The position numbers and the translations under genes are program-made. 50,240 nt of DNA from Anaerosporomusa subterranea (GTDB lineage Bacteria > Bacillota > Negativicutes > Sporomusales > Acetonemataceae), in the NCBI RefSeq assembly GCF_001611555.1, contig NZ_LSGP01000012.1, positions 1-50,240 of the forward strand. The letters run 5' to 3'. Within the stretch, counting starts at the first letter, position 1. Every line of letters begins with the position of its first letter. Of this stretch, positions 7,613 through 18,061 are shown in pieces. Under the pieces are notes generated by a model. The model worked only from the letters and a program-made list of their open reading frames with translations. It was not told the origin of the DNA and made no database searches.

Positions 7613-9970
7613 CTATTTTAATTTGACCGCAGTTGCGCCATCTCCACCCTCATTTAACTCAGCAATTTGTATACTTTTTACATGATGGTGGTCTTTTAAA
7701 TAGGCGCGGATACCTTTGCGCAAAGCACCAGTCCCTTTACCGTGGATGACTAAAACGTCTGTTAGGCCTGCCACTACTGCATCATCAAGAAACTTATCGA
7801 GTAGGGCCTCACCTTCCTCAACAGTAACGCCACGAATATCCATTTCTCGCGAGGCTGACTGCACTTTGTTGAAATTCACGGCACCGCTTCTATTTGCCTT
7901 CGGGGGTATAGCTTCTTCCGCCAAAAGGCGACAATCGGTAATCGGAACATTCATCTTTAGAATACCTAATTGCACAAGGACGGATTCTCCGCTCGTTGAT
8001 ACAACCGTTCCTTGCTGTTGAAGCGAAGCCACCCACACCCTTGTTCCTGGCAACAACGAGGCTGCGTTAGCCCTCGGCAGAGTTGCCCTAGCATCTTCGA
8101 GTTGACCATAGTCGCCCATAGCGTTCTTGAGTCTTTGTTTGGCATTAGAAAGAGCTGCACTACGTTCCTTGTCGCTGGTGGCGTTCCATTGCGCTTTTAA
8201 CTGTTCAATGATCTCCTCTGCTTCACGCCTTGCCTGTCTAACGACCGCAGCAGCATCCGCCTTTGCCTTATTCAATATTTCGGCTTTGCGTGCGGCTAGC
8301 GACTCTCGTTCTTCAGCCGAGGCGCGCCGCATCTCATTCGACTGTTGCACAAGCTTTTCTATTTCGTCATTGCGGCGATGGTACTCTTTCTTTTCGTCTT
8401 CTAAGGCACGCAGCACCAGTTCGAACTCTCCATGCTCTTTGTTGAGCAACTTCTGGGCCCGCTCAATGACAGAATCAGAAAGTCCCAGTCGGCGGCTGAT
8501 CTGAAACGCATTACTACTACCGGGCACCCCAATTAACAAACGATAGGTAGGCCTCAGTGTCTGATGATCAAACTCAACACTGGCATTTTCAATCCCAGCA
8601 CGCGTATAGGCAAAGGTCTTCAATTCGCTAAAATGAGTTGTAGCAATGGTACGCGCGCCCAAATCGTGTAAATATTCGAGAATTGCCATAGCCAGCGTCG
8701 CCCCCTCATCGGGGTCAGTACCAATGCCAATTTCATCAATTAGCACTAGGTCTCCGGGCTGCACTTTATTCAATATGCGCACCAAATTAGTCATATGAGC
8801 GGAAAATGTGCTTAAACTGTGTTCAATGCTCTGTTCATCGCCAATATCAGCGTAAATTCCTTGAAAGACAGGCATCTCTGCTCCCTCTACCGCTGGAATA
8901 AACAGTCCTGCCTGGGTCATTAGTGCGAAAAGGCCAACTGTTTTTAGAGCTACAGTCTTGCCGCCGGTATTAGGACCGGTGATTAGCAGAGTAGAAAAAA
9001 GTCTGCCAATATAGATATCGATAGGAACAACGACCGCCGCCGGTATAAGCGGATGCCTGGCCTGCCGCAGATTCACCCAGCCGTCAGTATTGATCTGTGG
9101 GCAGTGTGCTTTCATATCCAGAGCTAGTTTGCTCTTCGCAAAACAAAAATCCAATTGGGCCAATACGTCACAATTAGTTTGCAGAACATCGGCGACTTGA
9201 GCAATCTTTGCGCTCAGCATTTGCAGGATGCGTTCCACCTCAATGCGTTCAGCGGCTTGGGCCTGCTTTAAGTCATTATTCAGATTGACAACAGCCATCG
9301 GTTCGATAAATACCGTCGCGCCACTGGAGGACTGGTCATGCACAATGCCGGGAAAGTGCTGCCGATACTCCTGTTTTACCGGTATGACATACCGATCTCC
9401 TCGGATCGTCACCAGCGTTTCCTGGAAATACTTCTGGTATTCGGAGGATCGCAAGATATTCTCCAGCTTTTCGCGAACCCGATGCTGGCCTTGCCGGATC
9501 TCTCGCCTGAGTCTTGAGAGCTCAGGCGAAGCATCATCCTGTACATCTCCATTCTCGGCAATTGTATTCTCAATCTCACTTTCGAGACTACGAAGCACCG
9601 TGATTTGCATCGCAGCCTCATTCAACAAAAGATAAGGCTTCTGTAGAGAGGCAAAGAAGGTCCGCATGCGGCGAGATGCATACAAAACCGAACCGACTAA
9701 CTGGATCTCAAAAGGCTCCAAAATGCCGCCGATTCGAGCGCGTTTTAGTTGCGCCCGAATATCGCGAGCCCCCCCTAACGGTACAGACGCCTCAGTGGAC
9801 AATAGCCGAACGGCTTCATCAGTCTCGTCCAACCTCAGTCTGACAACATGCTCGTCATTCACAGGCAAAAGTGATTCAGCCAATTCTCGTCCCAATGCTG
9901 ACCCAGTCCGGGCAGCCAGCATCTCACGAACTTTCAGATATTCGAGCGCTCCAAGTACAGAATCATCCAT
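7613..9970 (-). CDS. mutS2: MutS2 family ATPase with Smr domain
   Basis: 785 aa MutS2. The lever and clamp helices precede an ABC-type ATPase with Walker A GPNTGGKT at 332-339 and Walker B LVLIDE ending at Glu413. A long charged coiled coil (about 510-640) separates it from a KOW-like segment (about 645-690) and the C-terminal Smr nuclease-type domain (about 710-785) with MDIRG and HGKGTGALRKGI. In Firmicutes MutS2 suppresses homologous recombination and acts on stalled ribosomes. The start has an AGGAG ribosome binding site. It sits 11 bp after the U32 peptidase gene, probably in the same transcript. Confidence 0.95.
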   Translation of the reverse strand: MDDSVLGALEYLKVREMLAARTGSALGRELAESLLPVNDEHVVRLRLDETDEAVRLLSTEASVPLGGARDIRAQLKRARIGGILEPFEIQLVGSVLYASRRMRTFFASLQKPYLLLNEAAMQITVLRSLESEIENTIAENGDVQDDASPELSRLRREIRQGQHRVREKLENILRSSEYQKYFQETLVTIRGDRYVIPVKQEYRQHFPGIVHDQSSSGATVFIEPMAVVNLNNDLKQAQAAERIEVERILQMLSAKIAQVADVLQTNCDVLAQLDFCFAKSKLALDMKAHCPQINTDGWVNLRQARHPLIPAAVVVPIDIYIGRLFSTLLITGPNTGGKTVALKTVGLFALMTQAGLFIPAVEGAEMPVFQGIYADIGDEQSIEHSLSTFSAHMTNLVRILNKVQPGDLVLIDEIGIGTDPDEGATLAMAILEYLHDLGARTIATTHFSELKTFAYTRAGIENASVEFDHQTLRPTYRLLIGVPGSSNAFQISRRLGLSDSVIERAQKLLNKEHGEFELVLRALEDEKKEYHRRNDEIEKLVQQSNEMRRASAEERESLAARKAEILNKAKADAAAVVRQARREAEEIIEQLKAQWNATSDKERSAALSNAKQRLKNAMGDYGQLEDARATLPRANAASLLPGTRVWVASLQQQGTVVSTSGESVLVQLGILKMNVPITDCRLLAEEAIPPKANRSGAVNFNKVQSASREMDIRGVTVEEGEALLDKFLDDAVVAGLTDVLVIHGKGTGALRKGIRAYLKDHHHVKSIQIAELNEGGDGATAVKLK

Positions 9971-9981
9971 GTTGATCTCTC

Positions 9982-12498
9982 CTAATCTTTCAAAACCCCT
10001 CGAAAATAATGACCGCGTGTAATATTTTCATGCTCGAGGGAAGAAATTTGATCAAGTAATTCGTTGGAAGGCTCTGCCTCAAGTTCAAGCAGGCGACGAT
10101 ACAAGCTCACAATATGTCCCAAGCGCTTAGGTTCTTCTGCCTTGGCTTCAATGCGTAGTACATTTACCCCGATTCGGCCAAACTGCGCTACATGCGGTAG
10201 TAAACTGAGTTCCTTCGCATTGAGAATATGCATACGGCCGAATTGATCGGTAACCACAGGGAATCGCTCGCCTTTTCGATCACGCAGCCAATACTGGCGT
10301 TGTTCACAAGTAGCCTTGCAGCTTCCGCAAGCCCGTCCGCCAAGTCTGCTGCCAACAATACAATGTTCGGAAGTCATCAGCGGCAGACGGCCGTGCACCA
10401 AGCACTCCAGTGTGACCGGAACACGGTCTGTTAAATCGGCAATCTGCGTGAACGTTAATTCAGGCGAAAGAGTCATGCCAACCAAGCCATGCTCCGCATA
10501 GAAATTGACTGCGGCAACATTAAATATGTTGAGAGGAAAATCGCCTACTAGCGGCAGATTTGTTATTTGTTTGGCGATTTCTATAGTACCAATGTTCGTG
10601 ACTCCGATCGAATCTGGCGCCAGCTCAGCAAACAACTCCAGCGTCTTCTTTAATAACGGCGTCTGCCACTCCTTGACAATTCGAGGTGTGGTCAGCACAA
10701 CTCGTTTATTGCATCGTCGCGCCGCTGCAACGACTTGTCGGTAGTCCTCCGTAGTGATCGGGTGATGGGAGTAGGTTTCGCCGCCGAACAAAATAATGTC
10801 GGCTCCCTGTTGTAGCGCCACTTCGGCCTTTTCGACTGTATCAACATTAACTGACAGCTCCGGTCTGGTCCGACTCTTTCGGTCAGAGGACCGTTCTGGC
10901 AAAAGTACAGCAGGTTTAACCGGCAGCGGTGGCCGGGAAAATGCCTCAAGCCGTGCCTGTTCAAGTGCCTCAACCGCCCGTCGCCGCGCATCATTAATCT
11001 CACTCACCGGTACCATGACTCCAGGTTCAATGTCGGCTGTTAAGCTGTGAAGAGAAAAAGCGGTATTGCCTAACCTGCCCACTTGTTTAGCCACTACGGT
11101 GTCGTCTAGCGGTCTATTTCGGGCTGCTTCAGTAATAAATGCAGTCACCGCTTGGCCGCAAAACCCAGTTTCATCTTGGAATGTGACAAGCAACGGTTGA
11201 CCCTTGTGGGCAGTTACGGATACAGCAACACCGATTTTGCGTCTGCCATCTCCTTCTGCAAAAAAGGATCTTGCCTTTGTTGTCAAACGAATATCAAAGG
11301 TCTTAAAGACGCGATCATTCAACTTAACAGAACTCTGAACTGGAATGGCCACTTCGTTGCCGGCTTCAGCAGCTTCAACATCTCTGCCGCTGATCATCAA
11401 TGAGGTAACCGTGATATTCACCCTGCCGCCGACTTTAACCCAGCACTCGATGATATCGCCTACAGACAGCGGAGCTTCCAGTTTTATAATAGCCAGCCTG
11501 CTTTGAGCGTCATAGCCGGTGACACGTCCGATATGAACCCCTCGGTTATTCGGCCGCCGGTCACTCATCATATCCGGACCCTCATTTTTCAGCAAATAGG
11601 CGCTAGTAAAGCCCCGATTAAAACTCTGGGCTAGGTCCTTCACTTCATTCGGTAGCACAGAATAGGTTGACGGCGACGCCAAATAACGATCAATTGCCTG
11701 ACGATATGTATCCACTGCAATAGCAACATATTCCGGTCGCTTCATGCGCCCTTCCAGCTTAAATGATGTAACTCCAGCCTCGATGAGCTGTGGCAGAAGA
11801 TCAAGCGTGCAGAGGTCTTTCGGACTTAACAGATACTCACCGGCATCTTCTGGTTTGAGAAGTTCGCCCTCACTGCCAACTAAAGAATATGGCAGGCGGC
11901 AGGGCTGCGCGCATTGGCCCCGGTTGCCGCTCCGACCGCCAATCATACTGCTCATTAAGCATTGCCCAGAATAACAAATACACAGTGCGCCATGAACAAA
12001 TGTCTCAATTTCGATCGGCGAATGACGACAGATATATTTAATATCATTAAGAGATACTTCTCTAGCCAATACGACCCGAGTGAAGCCCTGTTTAGCCAGA
12101 AACTCCACCCCGGCCAAGTTATGAATCGTCATCTGCGTACTGGCGTGAAGGGGCATGTGTGGAACAACTTTCGCAGCAATCGACGCTACACCGACATCTT
12201 GGACAAGAATTGCGTCCACGCCAATTTCGTAAAGAAATCGGAGATAGGACACAAGTGCCGGTATTTCACTATTGTCAACAAGTGTATTCACAGTGATATA
12301 AACAGAAACGCCGCGTACATGCGCATAACGAACTACACCTGCTAAAGTCTCATCATCAAAGTTAGGTGCATAGTGGCGCGCGCCAAACATCTTGCCACCA
12401 AGATAAATCGCGTTTGCGCCGGCTTCTACCGCGGCCGTAGCCGCCTCTAGGCTCCCCGCCGGCGCCAATAATTCCAACTTTCGATTGGCGTTACTCAT
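9982..12498 (-). CDS. U32 family peptidase-like protein, two-domain
   Basis: 838 aa member of the U32 family with the extended form (U32, DUF3656-like middle, second U32-like half). The N-terminal half starts LELLAPAGSLEAATAAVEAG and holds the family signature ETFVHGALCICYSGQC at about 164-180, followed by RSGNRGQCAQPCR. The C-terminal half repeats a barrel with VHGRLPLMTSEHC and GRACGSCKATC, cysteines likely for a metal or Fe-S site. Related proteins (RlhA) hydroxylate 23S rRNA, so RNA modification is more likely than proteolysis. It overlaps the upstream metalloenzyme gene by 8 bp, indicating translational coupling. Confidence 0.88.
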   Translation of the reverse strand: MSNANRKLELLAPAGSLEAATAAVEAGANAIYLGGKMFGARHYAPNFDDETLAGVVRYAHVRGVSVYITVNTLVDNSEIPALVSYLRFLYEIGVDAILVQDVGVASIAAKVVPHMPLHASTQMTIHNLAGVEFLAKQGFTRVVLAREVSLNDIKYICRHSPIEIETFVHGALCICYSGQCLMSSMIGGRSGNRGQCAQPCRLPYSLVGSEGELLKPEDAGEYLLSPKDLCTLDLLPQLIEAGVTSFKLEGRMKRPEYVAIAVDTYRQAIDRYLASPSTYSVLPNEVKDLAQSFNRGFTSAYLLKNEGPDMMSDRRPNNRGVHIGRVTGYDAQSRLAIIKLEAPLSVGDIIECWVKVGGRVNITVTSLMISGRDVEAAEAGNEVAIPVQSSVKLNDRVFKTFDIRLTTKARSFFAEGDGRRKIGVAVSVTAHKGQPLLVTFQDETGFCGQAVTAFITEAARNRPLDDTVVAKQVGRLGNTAFSLHSLTADIEPGVMVPVSEINDARRRAVEALEQARLEAFSRPPLPVKPAVLLPERSSDRKSRTRPELSVNVDTVEKAEVALQQGADIILFGGETYSHHPITTEDYRQVVAAARRCNKRVVLTTPRIVKEWQTPLLKKTLELFAELAPDSIGVTNIGTIEIAKQITNLPLVGDFPLNIFNVAAVNFYAEHGLVGMTLSPELTFTQIADLTDRVPVTLECLVHGRLPLMTSEHCIVGSRLGGRACGSCKATCEQRQYWLRDRKGERFPVVTDQFGRMHILNAKELSLLPHVAQFGRIGVNVLRIEAKAEEPKRLGHIVSLYRRLLELEAEPSNELLDQISSLEHENITRGHYFRGVLKD

Positions 12499-13405
12499 GA
12501 AGCGCCCCCCTTTTTATATAGGATATCATCGCTGGCGCCAAACCAGTCAGATCATATACCGATTCACCGACAGTTGAAGCCTGTGGGCCAAAAATTAGGC
12601 AGGGAACAGGATTCAACGTATGGGTCCTAATACTGAAGTCTTCAAAATTGCCATGATCGCTGGTCACAACCACCAGCAGATCTGAGGAAGCGGCTTGATA
12701 AACAGCACAAAGAAATTCGTCAAGAACACGTAGCACCGCTTCTGCCTTCTCCCAATTTTGCTTGTGTCCCCAGCGGTCAGTCTGAAAATATTCAAATAGT
12801 GTAAAATGATGGTCTGCTGCGATATTTACCAAACGATGACCTGCTTCAGTCGGAGAGATGAGCGGGGCTTCAATGCTAAATTCGGGTAACATCTGATTAG
12901 TAATATCTTGATAAACCGCCCTGCCTGCAAGCATATCAGGCAGGGTTCGCAGTCGCTCATCAGCGGCAAGAATCATCAGTGTTGTTGCTGAATGGCGACG
13001 CTTGCGAGCGGCTACCTGGTCCATATAGTTCGGCGTGTACATGTTGGCTGAAGTCACAGCAAAGCCTTGGGGTTTTAAGCGTCCCATGATACCCGACTCA
13101 CCAATAATCGCAGACAATTGCGGACCAGGGAAGGCCTGGACGTGTCGTCCCATTATTTTTGATGCATTGATGCCGGTAAACAGACTAGTTTGTCCGGTTG
13201 CGCTTTGCGGTAGTCCTGCAACGCCTAACGTAGCGTCAATAGGAGCAAAAGAAAGCCTATCGGATCGCAGCGAAGCTATATCCCTACTCAACGGACCACC
13301 TAATAGGGAAGGGAAAAACTTTCCTGGAAAGCGGACCAATGGATTAATCGCAGGATCAGCCGGTCCTAAACCAAATCCATCAATAAAAATTAATAATACC
13401 CGCAT
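12491..13405 (-). CDS. Alkaline-phosphatase-fold metalloenzyme
   Basis: 304 aa protein of the phosphoglycerate mutase/alkaline phosphatase superfamily. FIDGFGLG near the start provides the first metal ligand, the SATGQTSLFTG segment (about 83-93) the nucleophile region, and TSDHGNFED with a later HT the C-terminal metal site. Overall it resembles the metalloenzyme domain of co-factor-independent phosphoglycerate mutase, but at 304 aa it is much shorter than GpmI, so the substrate is unknown. The ATG at 13405 is chosen because upstream candidates are TTG/GTG without family support. It is the first gene of the operon with the U32 peptidase and mutS2. Confidence 0.8.
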   Translation of the reverse strand: MRVLLIFIDGFGLGPADPAINPLVRFPGKFFPSLLGGPLSRDIASLRSDRLSFAPIDATLGVAGLPQSATGQTSLFTGINASKIMGRHVQAFPGPQLSAIIGESGIMGRLKPQGFAVTSANMYTPNYMDQVAARKRRHSATTLMILAADERLRTLPDMLAGRAVYQDITNQMLPEFSIEAPLISPTEAGHRLVNIAADHHFTLFEYFQTDRWGHKQNWEKAEAVLRVLDEFLCAVYQAASSDLLVVVTSDHGNFEDFSIRTHTLNPVPCLIFGPQASTVGESVYDLTGLAPAMISYIKRGALHE

Positions 13406-13457
13406 AAGCCACACTCTCTTCAATCCGAAAAGAAGAAGGGCTCCCCCTTCTTCTTTG

Positions 13458-14126
13458 TTACTCTAGATTCTTCGCTTGCACTTCCGCCTCACCGGTTCGG
13501 GGCGCAACAGGCGGTTGCTGTTTAAGCGTTTCTGCAATAAAATGAACATCCTCAAGCGCCTGCTCAATACGTGCCCAGCGCCGCCCCTGGGGGCTTAGCG
13601 GATTATCTGTAGAGGAATTCAGATAGGCTTCAAAATCTCCTCTGGTTAGAGGTTCGGTTTCCCAGGTTCGGACCACCGTAAACTCACCGCAGCTTTCCAG
13701 TCTGGCCAGTTTAATATCTTTTAGATTTGACAGGTCCATACCTTGCTTATGCAGTTCTTGCCGCAAATCATCATAGTTGAAATGAGTCTTCACGAAATTA
13801 TCTTTTAAAAGACGACCGTCTTCAATCAGCTCGATGGGGACTCCTTCAACCCACTTGCGCAAGGTGGTACTTTTCAAGGCAAGCCAGCCTAATATCTGCT
13901 GCAGTAGCAACAAGCCGACAAGAGTTTCTATTCCCGGCAACAGACTCCTGTCTGTTTCTAGTGCAATAGTCACAACAATATCGCCGATTCCCACCAGCAG
14001 CACAAAGTCAAACGGCGATAACTGACCAACTGTGCGGTTTCCCATTTTGCGAACAACAATTAGCGCCGCTGTAAAAATTAGAGCAAGCCGCAATATAATG
14101 AGTCCCGCATTGTTGTACTCAAACAC
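13458..14126 (-). CDS. DUF421 membrane protein (YetF family)
   Basis: 222 aa membrane protein. Three hydrophobic helices lie in about the first 85 residues, with the family's RKMGNRTVGQLSPFDFVLLVGIGDI motif at about 26-50. A soluble DUF421 domain follows, with KWVEGVPIELIEDGRL and HKQGMDLSNLKDIKLARLE. YetF-type proteins are found in spore formers and in germination-related contexts, but their function is not settled. The GTG start follows AGGAGG with an eight-base spacer. The C-terminal 40 residues are variable and Pro/Gln-rich. Confidence 0.85.
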   Translation of the reverse strand: MFEYNNAGLIILRLALIFTAALIVVRKMGNRTVGQLSPFDFVLLVGIGDIVVTIALETDRSLLPGIETLVGLLLLQQILGWLALKSTTLRKWVEGVPIELIEDGRLLKDNFVKTHFNYDDLRQELHKQGMDLSNLKDIKLARLESCGEFTVVRTWETEPLTRGDFEAYLNSSTDNPLSPQGRRWARIEQALEDVHFIAETLKQQPPVAPRTGEAEVQAKNLE

Positions 14127-14200
14127 AGAATTCGCCTCCTAGATACTAGTATTCGCCGCCTAAGAAAGCGATATTCTGCATCAAAGCACATGAAATAATG

Positions 14201-14458
14201 CTAGCGCGCCTGCTGTTTCACCATTTCCATCAAAGCGCGGTAATCTGCCTCTAGCTTAAGGTAATCATCCGCTAAATTCATGGCTGTCATAATAGCAATT
14301 TGACGAGAGGATAAGCGGGAATTTGACTGTGCAATCTTCTTCATCCGATCATTTAGCCAAACAGCTACCCGCGTAATACGTTCCGCCTCCGCATCCCCCT
14401 TAATCGGGTATTGCTCGCCTAAAAACTCAACCGTTACTTTCGTCTGCCGATCATCCAT
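14201..14458 (-). CDS. zapA: Cell division protein ZapA
   Basis: 85 aa. It starts DDRQTKVTVEFLGEQYPIKGD, the compact N-terminal head of ZapA, followed by a C-terminal helix (about 50-85) that forms a coiled coil. ZapA cross-links FtsZ filaments at the division site. An upstream in-frame start would add 42 residues that are only an overlap with the pheT tail, and the ATG at 14458 has a GGGGGA ribosome binding site. Position just after pheT is conserved in Firmicutes. Confidence 0.9.
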   Translation of the reverse strand: MDDRQTKVTVEFLGEQYPIKGDAEAERITRVAVWLNDRMKKIAQSNSRLSSRQIAIMTAMNLADDYLKLEADYRALMEMVKQQAR

Positions 14459-14552
14459 TGTACATCCCCCGCGCACTCCATATGCAGATACTATTCCACG
14501 CGGTTGAATCAAAATCCTTCTGGCATCCGTTATACGGCAGTTGATCGATACG

Positions 14553-16985
14553 TTAGGCCAACCGCAATTTTGCCGACAATTCATTTTCCAACCTGGACAC
14601 GATTGCCCGACTGTGAATCTCTACTTCCTCATCAGTCAACGTCCGATCGGCCGCGCGGAATGTCAGTGAGAAAGCTAGACTACGCATGCCTGCCTGCACT
14701 TGTTCGCCTGCGTAAACGTCAAAGAGCCGTACATCTTGCAGTAAAGGTCCACCACTCACCGTGATTTCCTGGGCAACTCTCGCCGCCGGAATCTGTGCGT
14801 CAAGCACAACCGCCAAGTCTCGGCTAATCGCCGGGAAACGGGGCAGTGAACGATAAGTCCCGATCAATGAGGCTTGTTCAATAACCGCTTCCATATCTAT
14901 TTCGAACGCATAGATCTTACGGTTAATCCCATAAGCGTCAAGCACCTTAGGATGGATTTCACCTACAACCGCCAACTCCTGGCCCTGACGAGAGAAAATC
15001 GCCGTTTTCCCTGGATGCATCGCATAGTGCTCGCCTGTAGTCACATCGACGCCGTCGATACCTAAGCCAGCTAAGATTTCTTCCACGGCCCCTTTAGCAT
15101 CAAAGAAGTCGACCGCTTCCCCTGACTGATTCCACGTCTCACCATGTCTGCGTCCCAGCATAGCCGCCACGAGTTTAATCGGCTCTTGTGGTAGCTCTGT
15201 TAGCGGTAATGCCTTAGGCCAATACACTGCACCCAACTCATAAATCTTTAGATTTTCGTTCTTTCGCGACAGATTCAGAGTAATGGTCTGCATGATACCA
15301 CCCAGTAGAGTGGTGCGTAATACCGGAAACTCATCTGTAATTGGATTCATCACAGGAATTACCTGACGCAGCGGGCTCCCTGCCGCGACATTCAGCTTAT
15401 CCAAAGTAGATGGATGAGAGAAGCTTAGCGAAATAATCTCATCAAAACCCATCCCAGACATCATGTCCTGCACCAGATCGCGAATGGACTGCTGGTAGCT
15501 CTGACGTCCCTGCTCCATTTGCCCATAGGGAGTAGTAGCTGGAATGGCCTCAAAACCCACCACCCTAGCAATCTCTTCGCTGATATCCGCAGGTCTGCTA
15601 ACATCTGACCGCCAGGACGGTACAGTAACTGAGATCATGTCACCGTGATCTTCCACCTCAAACTCCAAGCGTTCGAGGATATCGATCATCTTTTCCCGCG
15701 CAATGTCTGTTCCCAGGTATTCATTGATGAATACCGGCGAAAAATCCAGCTTGCGGGGAAGCTCTAACCGCGGATAGTTGTCTGCCACCGTCGGGCAAAC
15801 CGTACAGGCTCCCATATCTTCAAGCAATTTGGCAGCGCGATCAAGCGCCCTCACCACATTTGTCACGTCAACACCGCGTTCAAAGCGACCGGATGCCTCA
15901 GACCGCAGTCCCAACGCACGGGCGGTGCGCCGAATACTTGCCGGATGAAACGCAGCAGCTTCCAACAGTACAGTTTGGGTAGAGTTCGTAACTTCGGTCA
16001 CCAAACCGCCCATCACACCAGCCACGCCGACCGCTTGTACCGCATCGGCAATGACCAACATCTCAGGACTTAAATCACGCTTTACCCCGTCAAGCGTTGT
16101 TAGTTTCTCGCCAGGTTGAGCCCGGCGAACAATGATGCTGTGACGGGCAAGTAGGTTATAGTCATATGCATGCATGGGCTGACCTAGCTCAAGCATGACA
16201 TAATTAGTCACATCAACAACATTATTGATTGGCCTCATGCCTGCTGCCCGCAGACGGCGCTGCATCCACAACGGTGAAGGAAACACTCTGACATTTTGCA
16301 GCACTCTGCCAGTAAAACGAGCGCACAGCTCAGGTTCTGCAATCGTGATATTAACTAAGTCAACCGTGCGTTCACTGCCGACCTCGCGCAGGTTGAGCAT
16401 CGGCTTTTTCAAAACACCTTCAGTTAAAACAGCTATTTCCCGGGCCAGTCCCAACATGCTGAAACAATCTGCCCGGTTGGCGGTCAACTCAAATTCCAAT
16501 GCAATATCATCTAAGCCGAGAACTTCCTTAATGTCCTGACCAACAGGCGTATCTTGCGGCAAAATGAAGATTCCGTCCCTTGCTTCTGCTGAAAGCAGTT
16601 TGGCGTCAATGCCCAGTTCCTCTGCCGAACACAGCATCCCTGATGATTCAACGCCACGCAATACTGCCTGTTTAATTTCTTTACCAACAGGCAGCTTAGC
16701 TCCAGGCAAGGCAACAGGGACAATTTGGCCGTCACGAACATTGGTCGCGCCAGTCACGATAGTAACAACCTCAGTGCCAGTGTCGGTTTTACAAACAAAC
16801 AATTTATCAGCATTTGGATGTTGTGTTACAGACAGCAGTTTACCTGTAACCACATTTTCAAGGTTTTCCCCTAAATATTCGATCATCTCAACCGGCACGC
16901 CAGCCATCGTTAATTTATCAGCCAATTGTTCTGCTCCCAGATCGAACTCAACGTAATCCTTCAGCCATTTATATGACGCTCTCAT
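14553..16985 (-). CDS. pheT: Phenylalanyl-tRNA synthetase beta subunit
   Basis: 810 aa. The N-terminal B1 domain is followed by the tRNA-binding OB fold (about 40-150), B3/B4 editing region (about 215-375), B5 (about 405-475), the catalytic-like core and the C-terminal ferredoxin-fold anticodon-binding domain (about 715-808, beginning RSLPRFPAISRDLAVVLD). It forms an alpha2-beta2 enzyme with PheS. AAGGGGGG precedes the ATG. It lies 12 bp after pheS under the Phe T-box. Confidence 0.96.
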   Translation of the reverse strand: MRASYKWLKDYVEFDLGAEQLADKLTMAGVPVEMIEYLGENLENVVTGKLLSVTQHPNADKLFVCKTDTGTEVVTIVTGATNVRDGQIVPVALPGAKLPVGKEIKQAVLRGVESSGMLCSAEELGIDAKLLSAEARDGIFILPQDTPVGQDIKEVLGLDDIALEFELTANRADCFSMLGLAREIAVLTEGVLKKPMLNLREVGSERTVDLVNITIAEPELCARFTGRVLQNVRVFPSPLWMQRRLRAAGMRPINNVVDVTNYVMLELGQPMHAYDYNLLARHSIIVRRAQPGEKLTTLDGVKRDLSPEMLVIADAVQAVGVAGVMGGLVTEVTNSTQTVLLEAAAFHPASIRRTARALGLRSEASGRFERGVDVTNVVRALDRAAKLLEDMGACTVCPTVADNYPRLELPRKLDFSPVFINEYLGTDIAREKMIDILERLEFEVEDHGDMISVTVPSWRSDVSRPADISEEIARVVGFEAIPATTPYGQMEQGRQSYQQSIRDLVQDMMSGMGFDEIISLSFSHPSTLDKLNVAAGSPLRQVIPVMNPITDEFPVLRTTLLGGIMQTITLNLSRKNENLKIYELGAVYWPKALPLTELPQEPIKLVAAMLGRRHGETWNQSGEAVDFFDAKGAVEEILAGLGIDGVDVTTGEHYAMHPGKTAIFSRQGQELAVVGEIHPKVLDAYGINRKIYAFEIDMEAVIEQASLIGTYRSLPRFPAISRDLAVVLDAQIPAARVAQEITVSGGPLLQDVRLFDVYAGEQVQAGMRSLAFSLTFRAADRTLTDEEVEIHSRAIVSRLENELSAKLRLA

Positions 16986-16997
16986 TCGTATCCCCCC

Positions 16998-18020
16998 TTA
17001 GAATTGCCGCAAGAATCGGCTATCATTATCAAAGAACAGACGCAAATCGTCAATCCCATATACTAGCATAGCAATCCGTTCAACGCCCATGCCAAAAGCA
17101 AAACCACTAACTTGATTGGGATCGAAACCGCTCATTTCGAGCACTCGCGGGTGGACCATCCCTGACCCCAGTATCTCGAGCCAACCAGTCCCTTTACAGA
17201 CTCGACAGCCTTTGCCTTTGCACATCACACAGGAAACATCAACTTCTGCGCTCGGTTCTGTGAAGGGGAAGAAGCTCGGACGCAGCCTGATATTGACATC
17301 AGAACCAAATATTTCACGGGCAAACAGTTGCAGTGTTCCCTTGAGATCAGAAAAACGAATACCTTTGTCAATTACAAGTCCTTCGACTTGATGGAACATC
17401 GGCGAGTGAGTCGCATCATAATCGCGACGATAGACCTTGCCTGGGACGATAACCCGAATTGGCTGGTTCGGTTCCGCCGCTTGCATCGTCCGAACCTGAA
17501 CCGGCGACGTGTGGGTACGTAAAAGTATCTCCTCAGTGATATAAAAAGAATCCTGCATGTCCCGAGCTGGATGATCCTTAGGCAGGTTGAGCGCCTCAAA
17601 GTTATAGTAGTCGCTTTCCACCTCAGGACCATCGGCTATTTCAAAGCCCATTCGCATAAAAATTGCTTTAATTCGATTCAGTGTAAGCGTTAGTGGATGC
17701 TTATGCCCCAGTTGCCGGCTACGGCCTGGCAGTGTGACATCAATCCGTTCAGAAGCAAGACGCTCATTCAGCTCTGCCGTTTTTAGCTCTGCAGTACGAG
17801 CGCTAATCAGTCCCTCTAATTCGGCTCTAATTTCATTGACAATCTGACCGATCAGTGGACGTTCCTCGGCGCTTAGAGCGCCCAACCCCCGCAAGATCGC
17901 AGTCAAGCTACCCTTTTTGCCCAGATATTTGACCCGAAAGTCATTCAGACTTTCCACCCCGTTCGTGCGGGAGAATTCTGCAAGCGCTTCCTTGTGCATC
18001 GCTGCCAATTGTTCTCTCAT
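16998..18020 (-). CDS. pheS: Phenylalanyl-tRNA synthetase alpha subunit
   Basis: 340 aa class II catalytic subunit. An N-terminal coiled coil (about 1-85) is followed by the core, with motif 2 near [15 protein letters not shown] and motif 3 [14 protein letters not shown] close to the C-terminus. [12 protein letters not shown] in the middle is the usual cysteine-rich insert. The ATG at 18020 follows GGAGGT; a longer ORF start has no ribosome binding site. The gene is first in the pheST operon and is preceded by a T-box terminator/antiterminator. Confidence 0.96.
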   Translation of the reverse strand: MREQLAAMHKEALAEFSRTNGVESLNDFRVKYLGKKGSLTAILRGLGALSAEERPLIGQIVNEIRAELEGLISARTAELKTAELNERLASERIDVTLPGRSRQLGHKHPLTLTLNRIKAIFMRMGFEIADGPEVESDYYNFEALNLPKDHPARDMQDSFYITEEILLRTHTSPVQVRTMQAAEPNQPIRVIVPGKVYRRDYDATHSPMFHQVEGLVIDKGIRFSDLKGTLQLFAREIFGSDVNIRLRPSFFPFTEPSAEVDVSCVMCKGKGCRVCKGTGWLEILGSGMVHPRVLEMSGFDPNQVSGFAFGMGVERIAMLVYGIDDLRLFFDNDSRFLRQF

Positions 18021-18061
18021 GCTACCTCCACCTTTTGCGAATGATTTATAGTAAAACAAAA

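Noticed and set aside
10064-12345. Several plus-strand frames opposite the U32 peptidase gene
   Set aside because: They are antisense frames of one clearly coding gene, without ribosome binding sites or family motifs.
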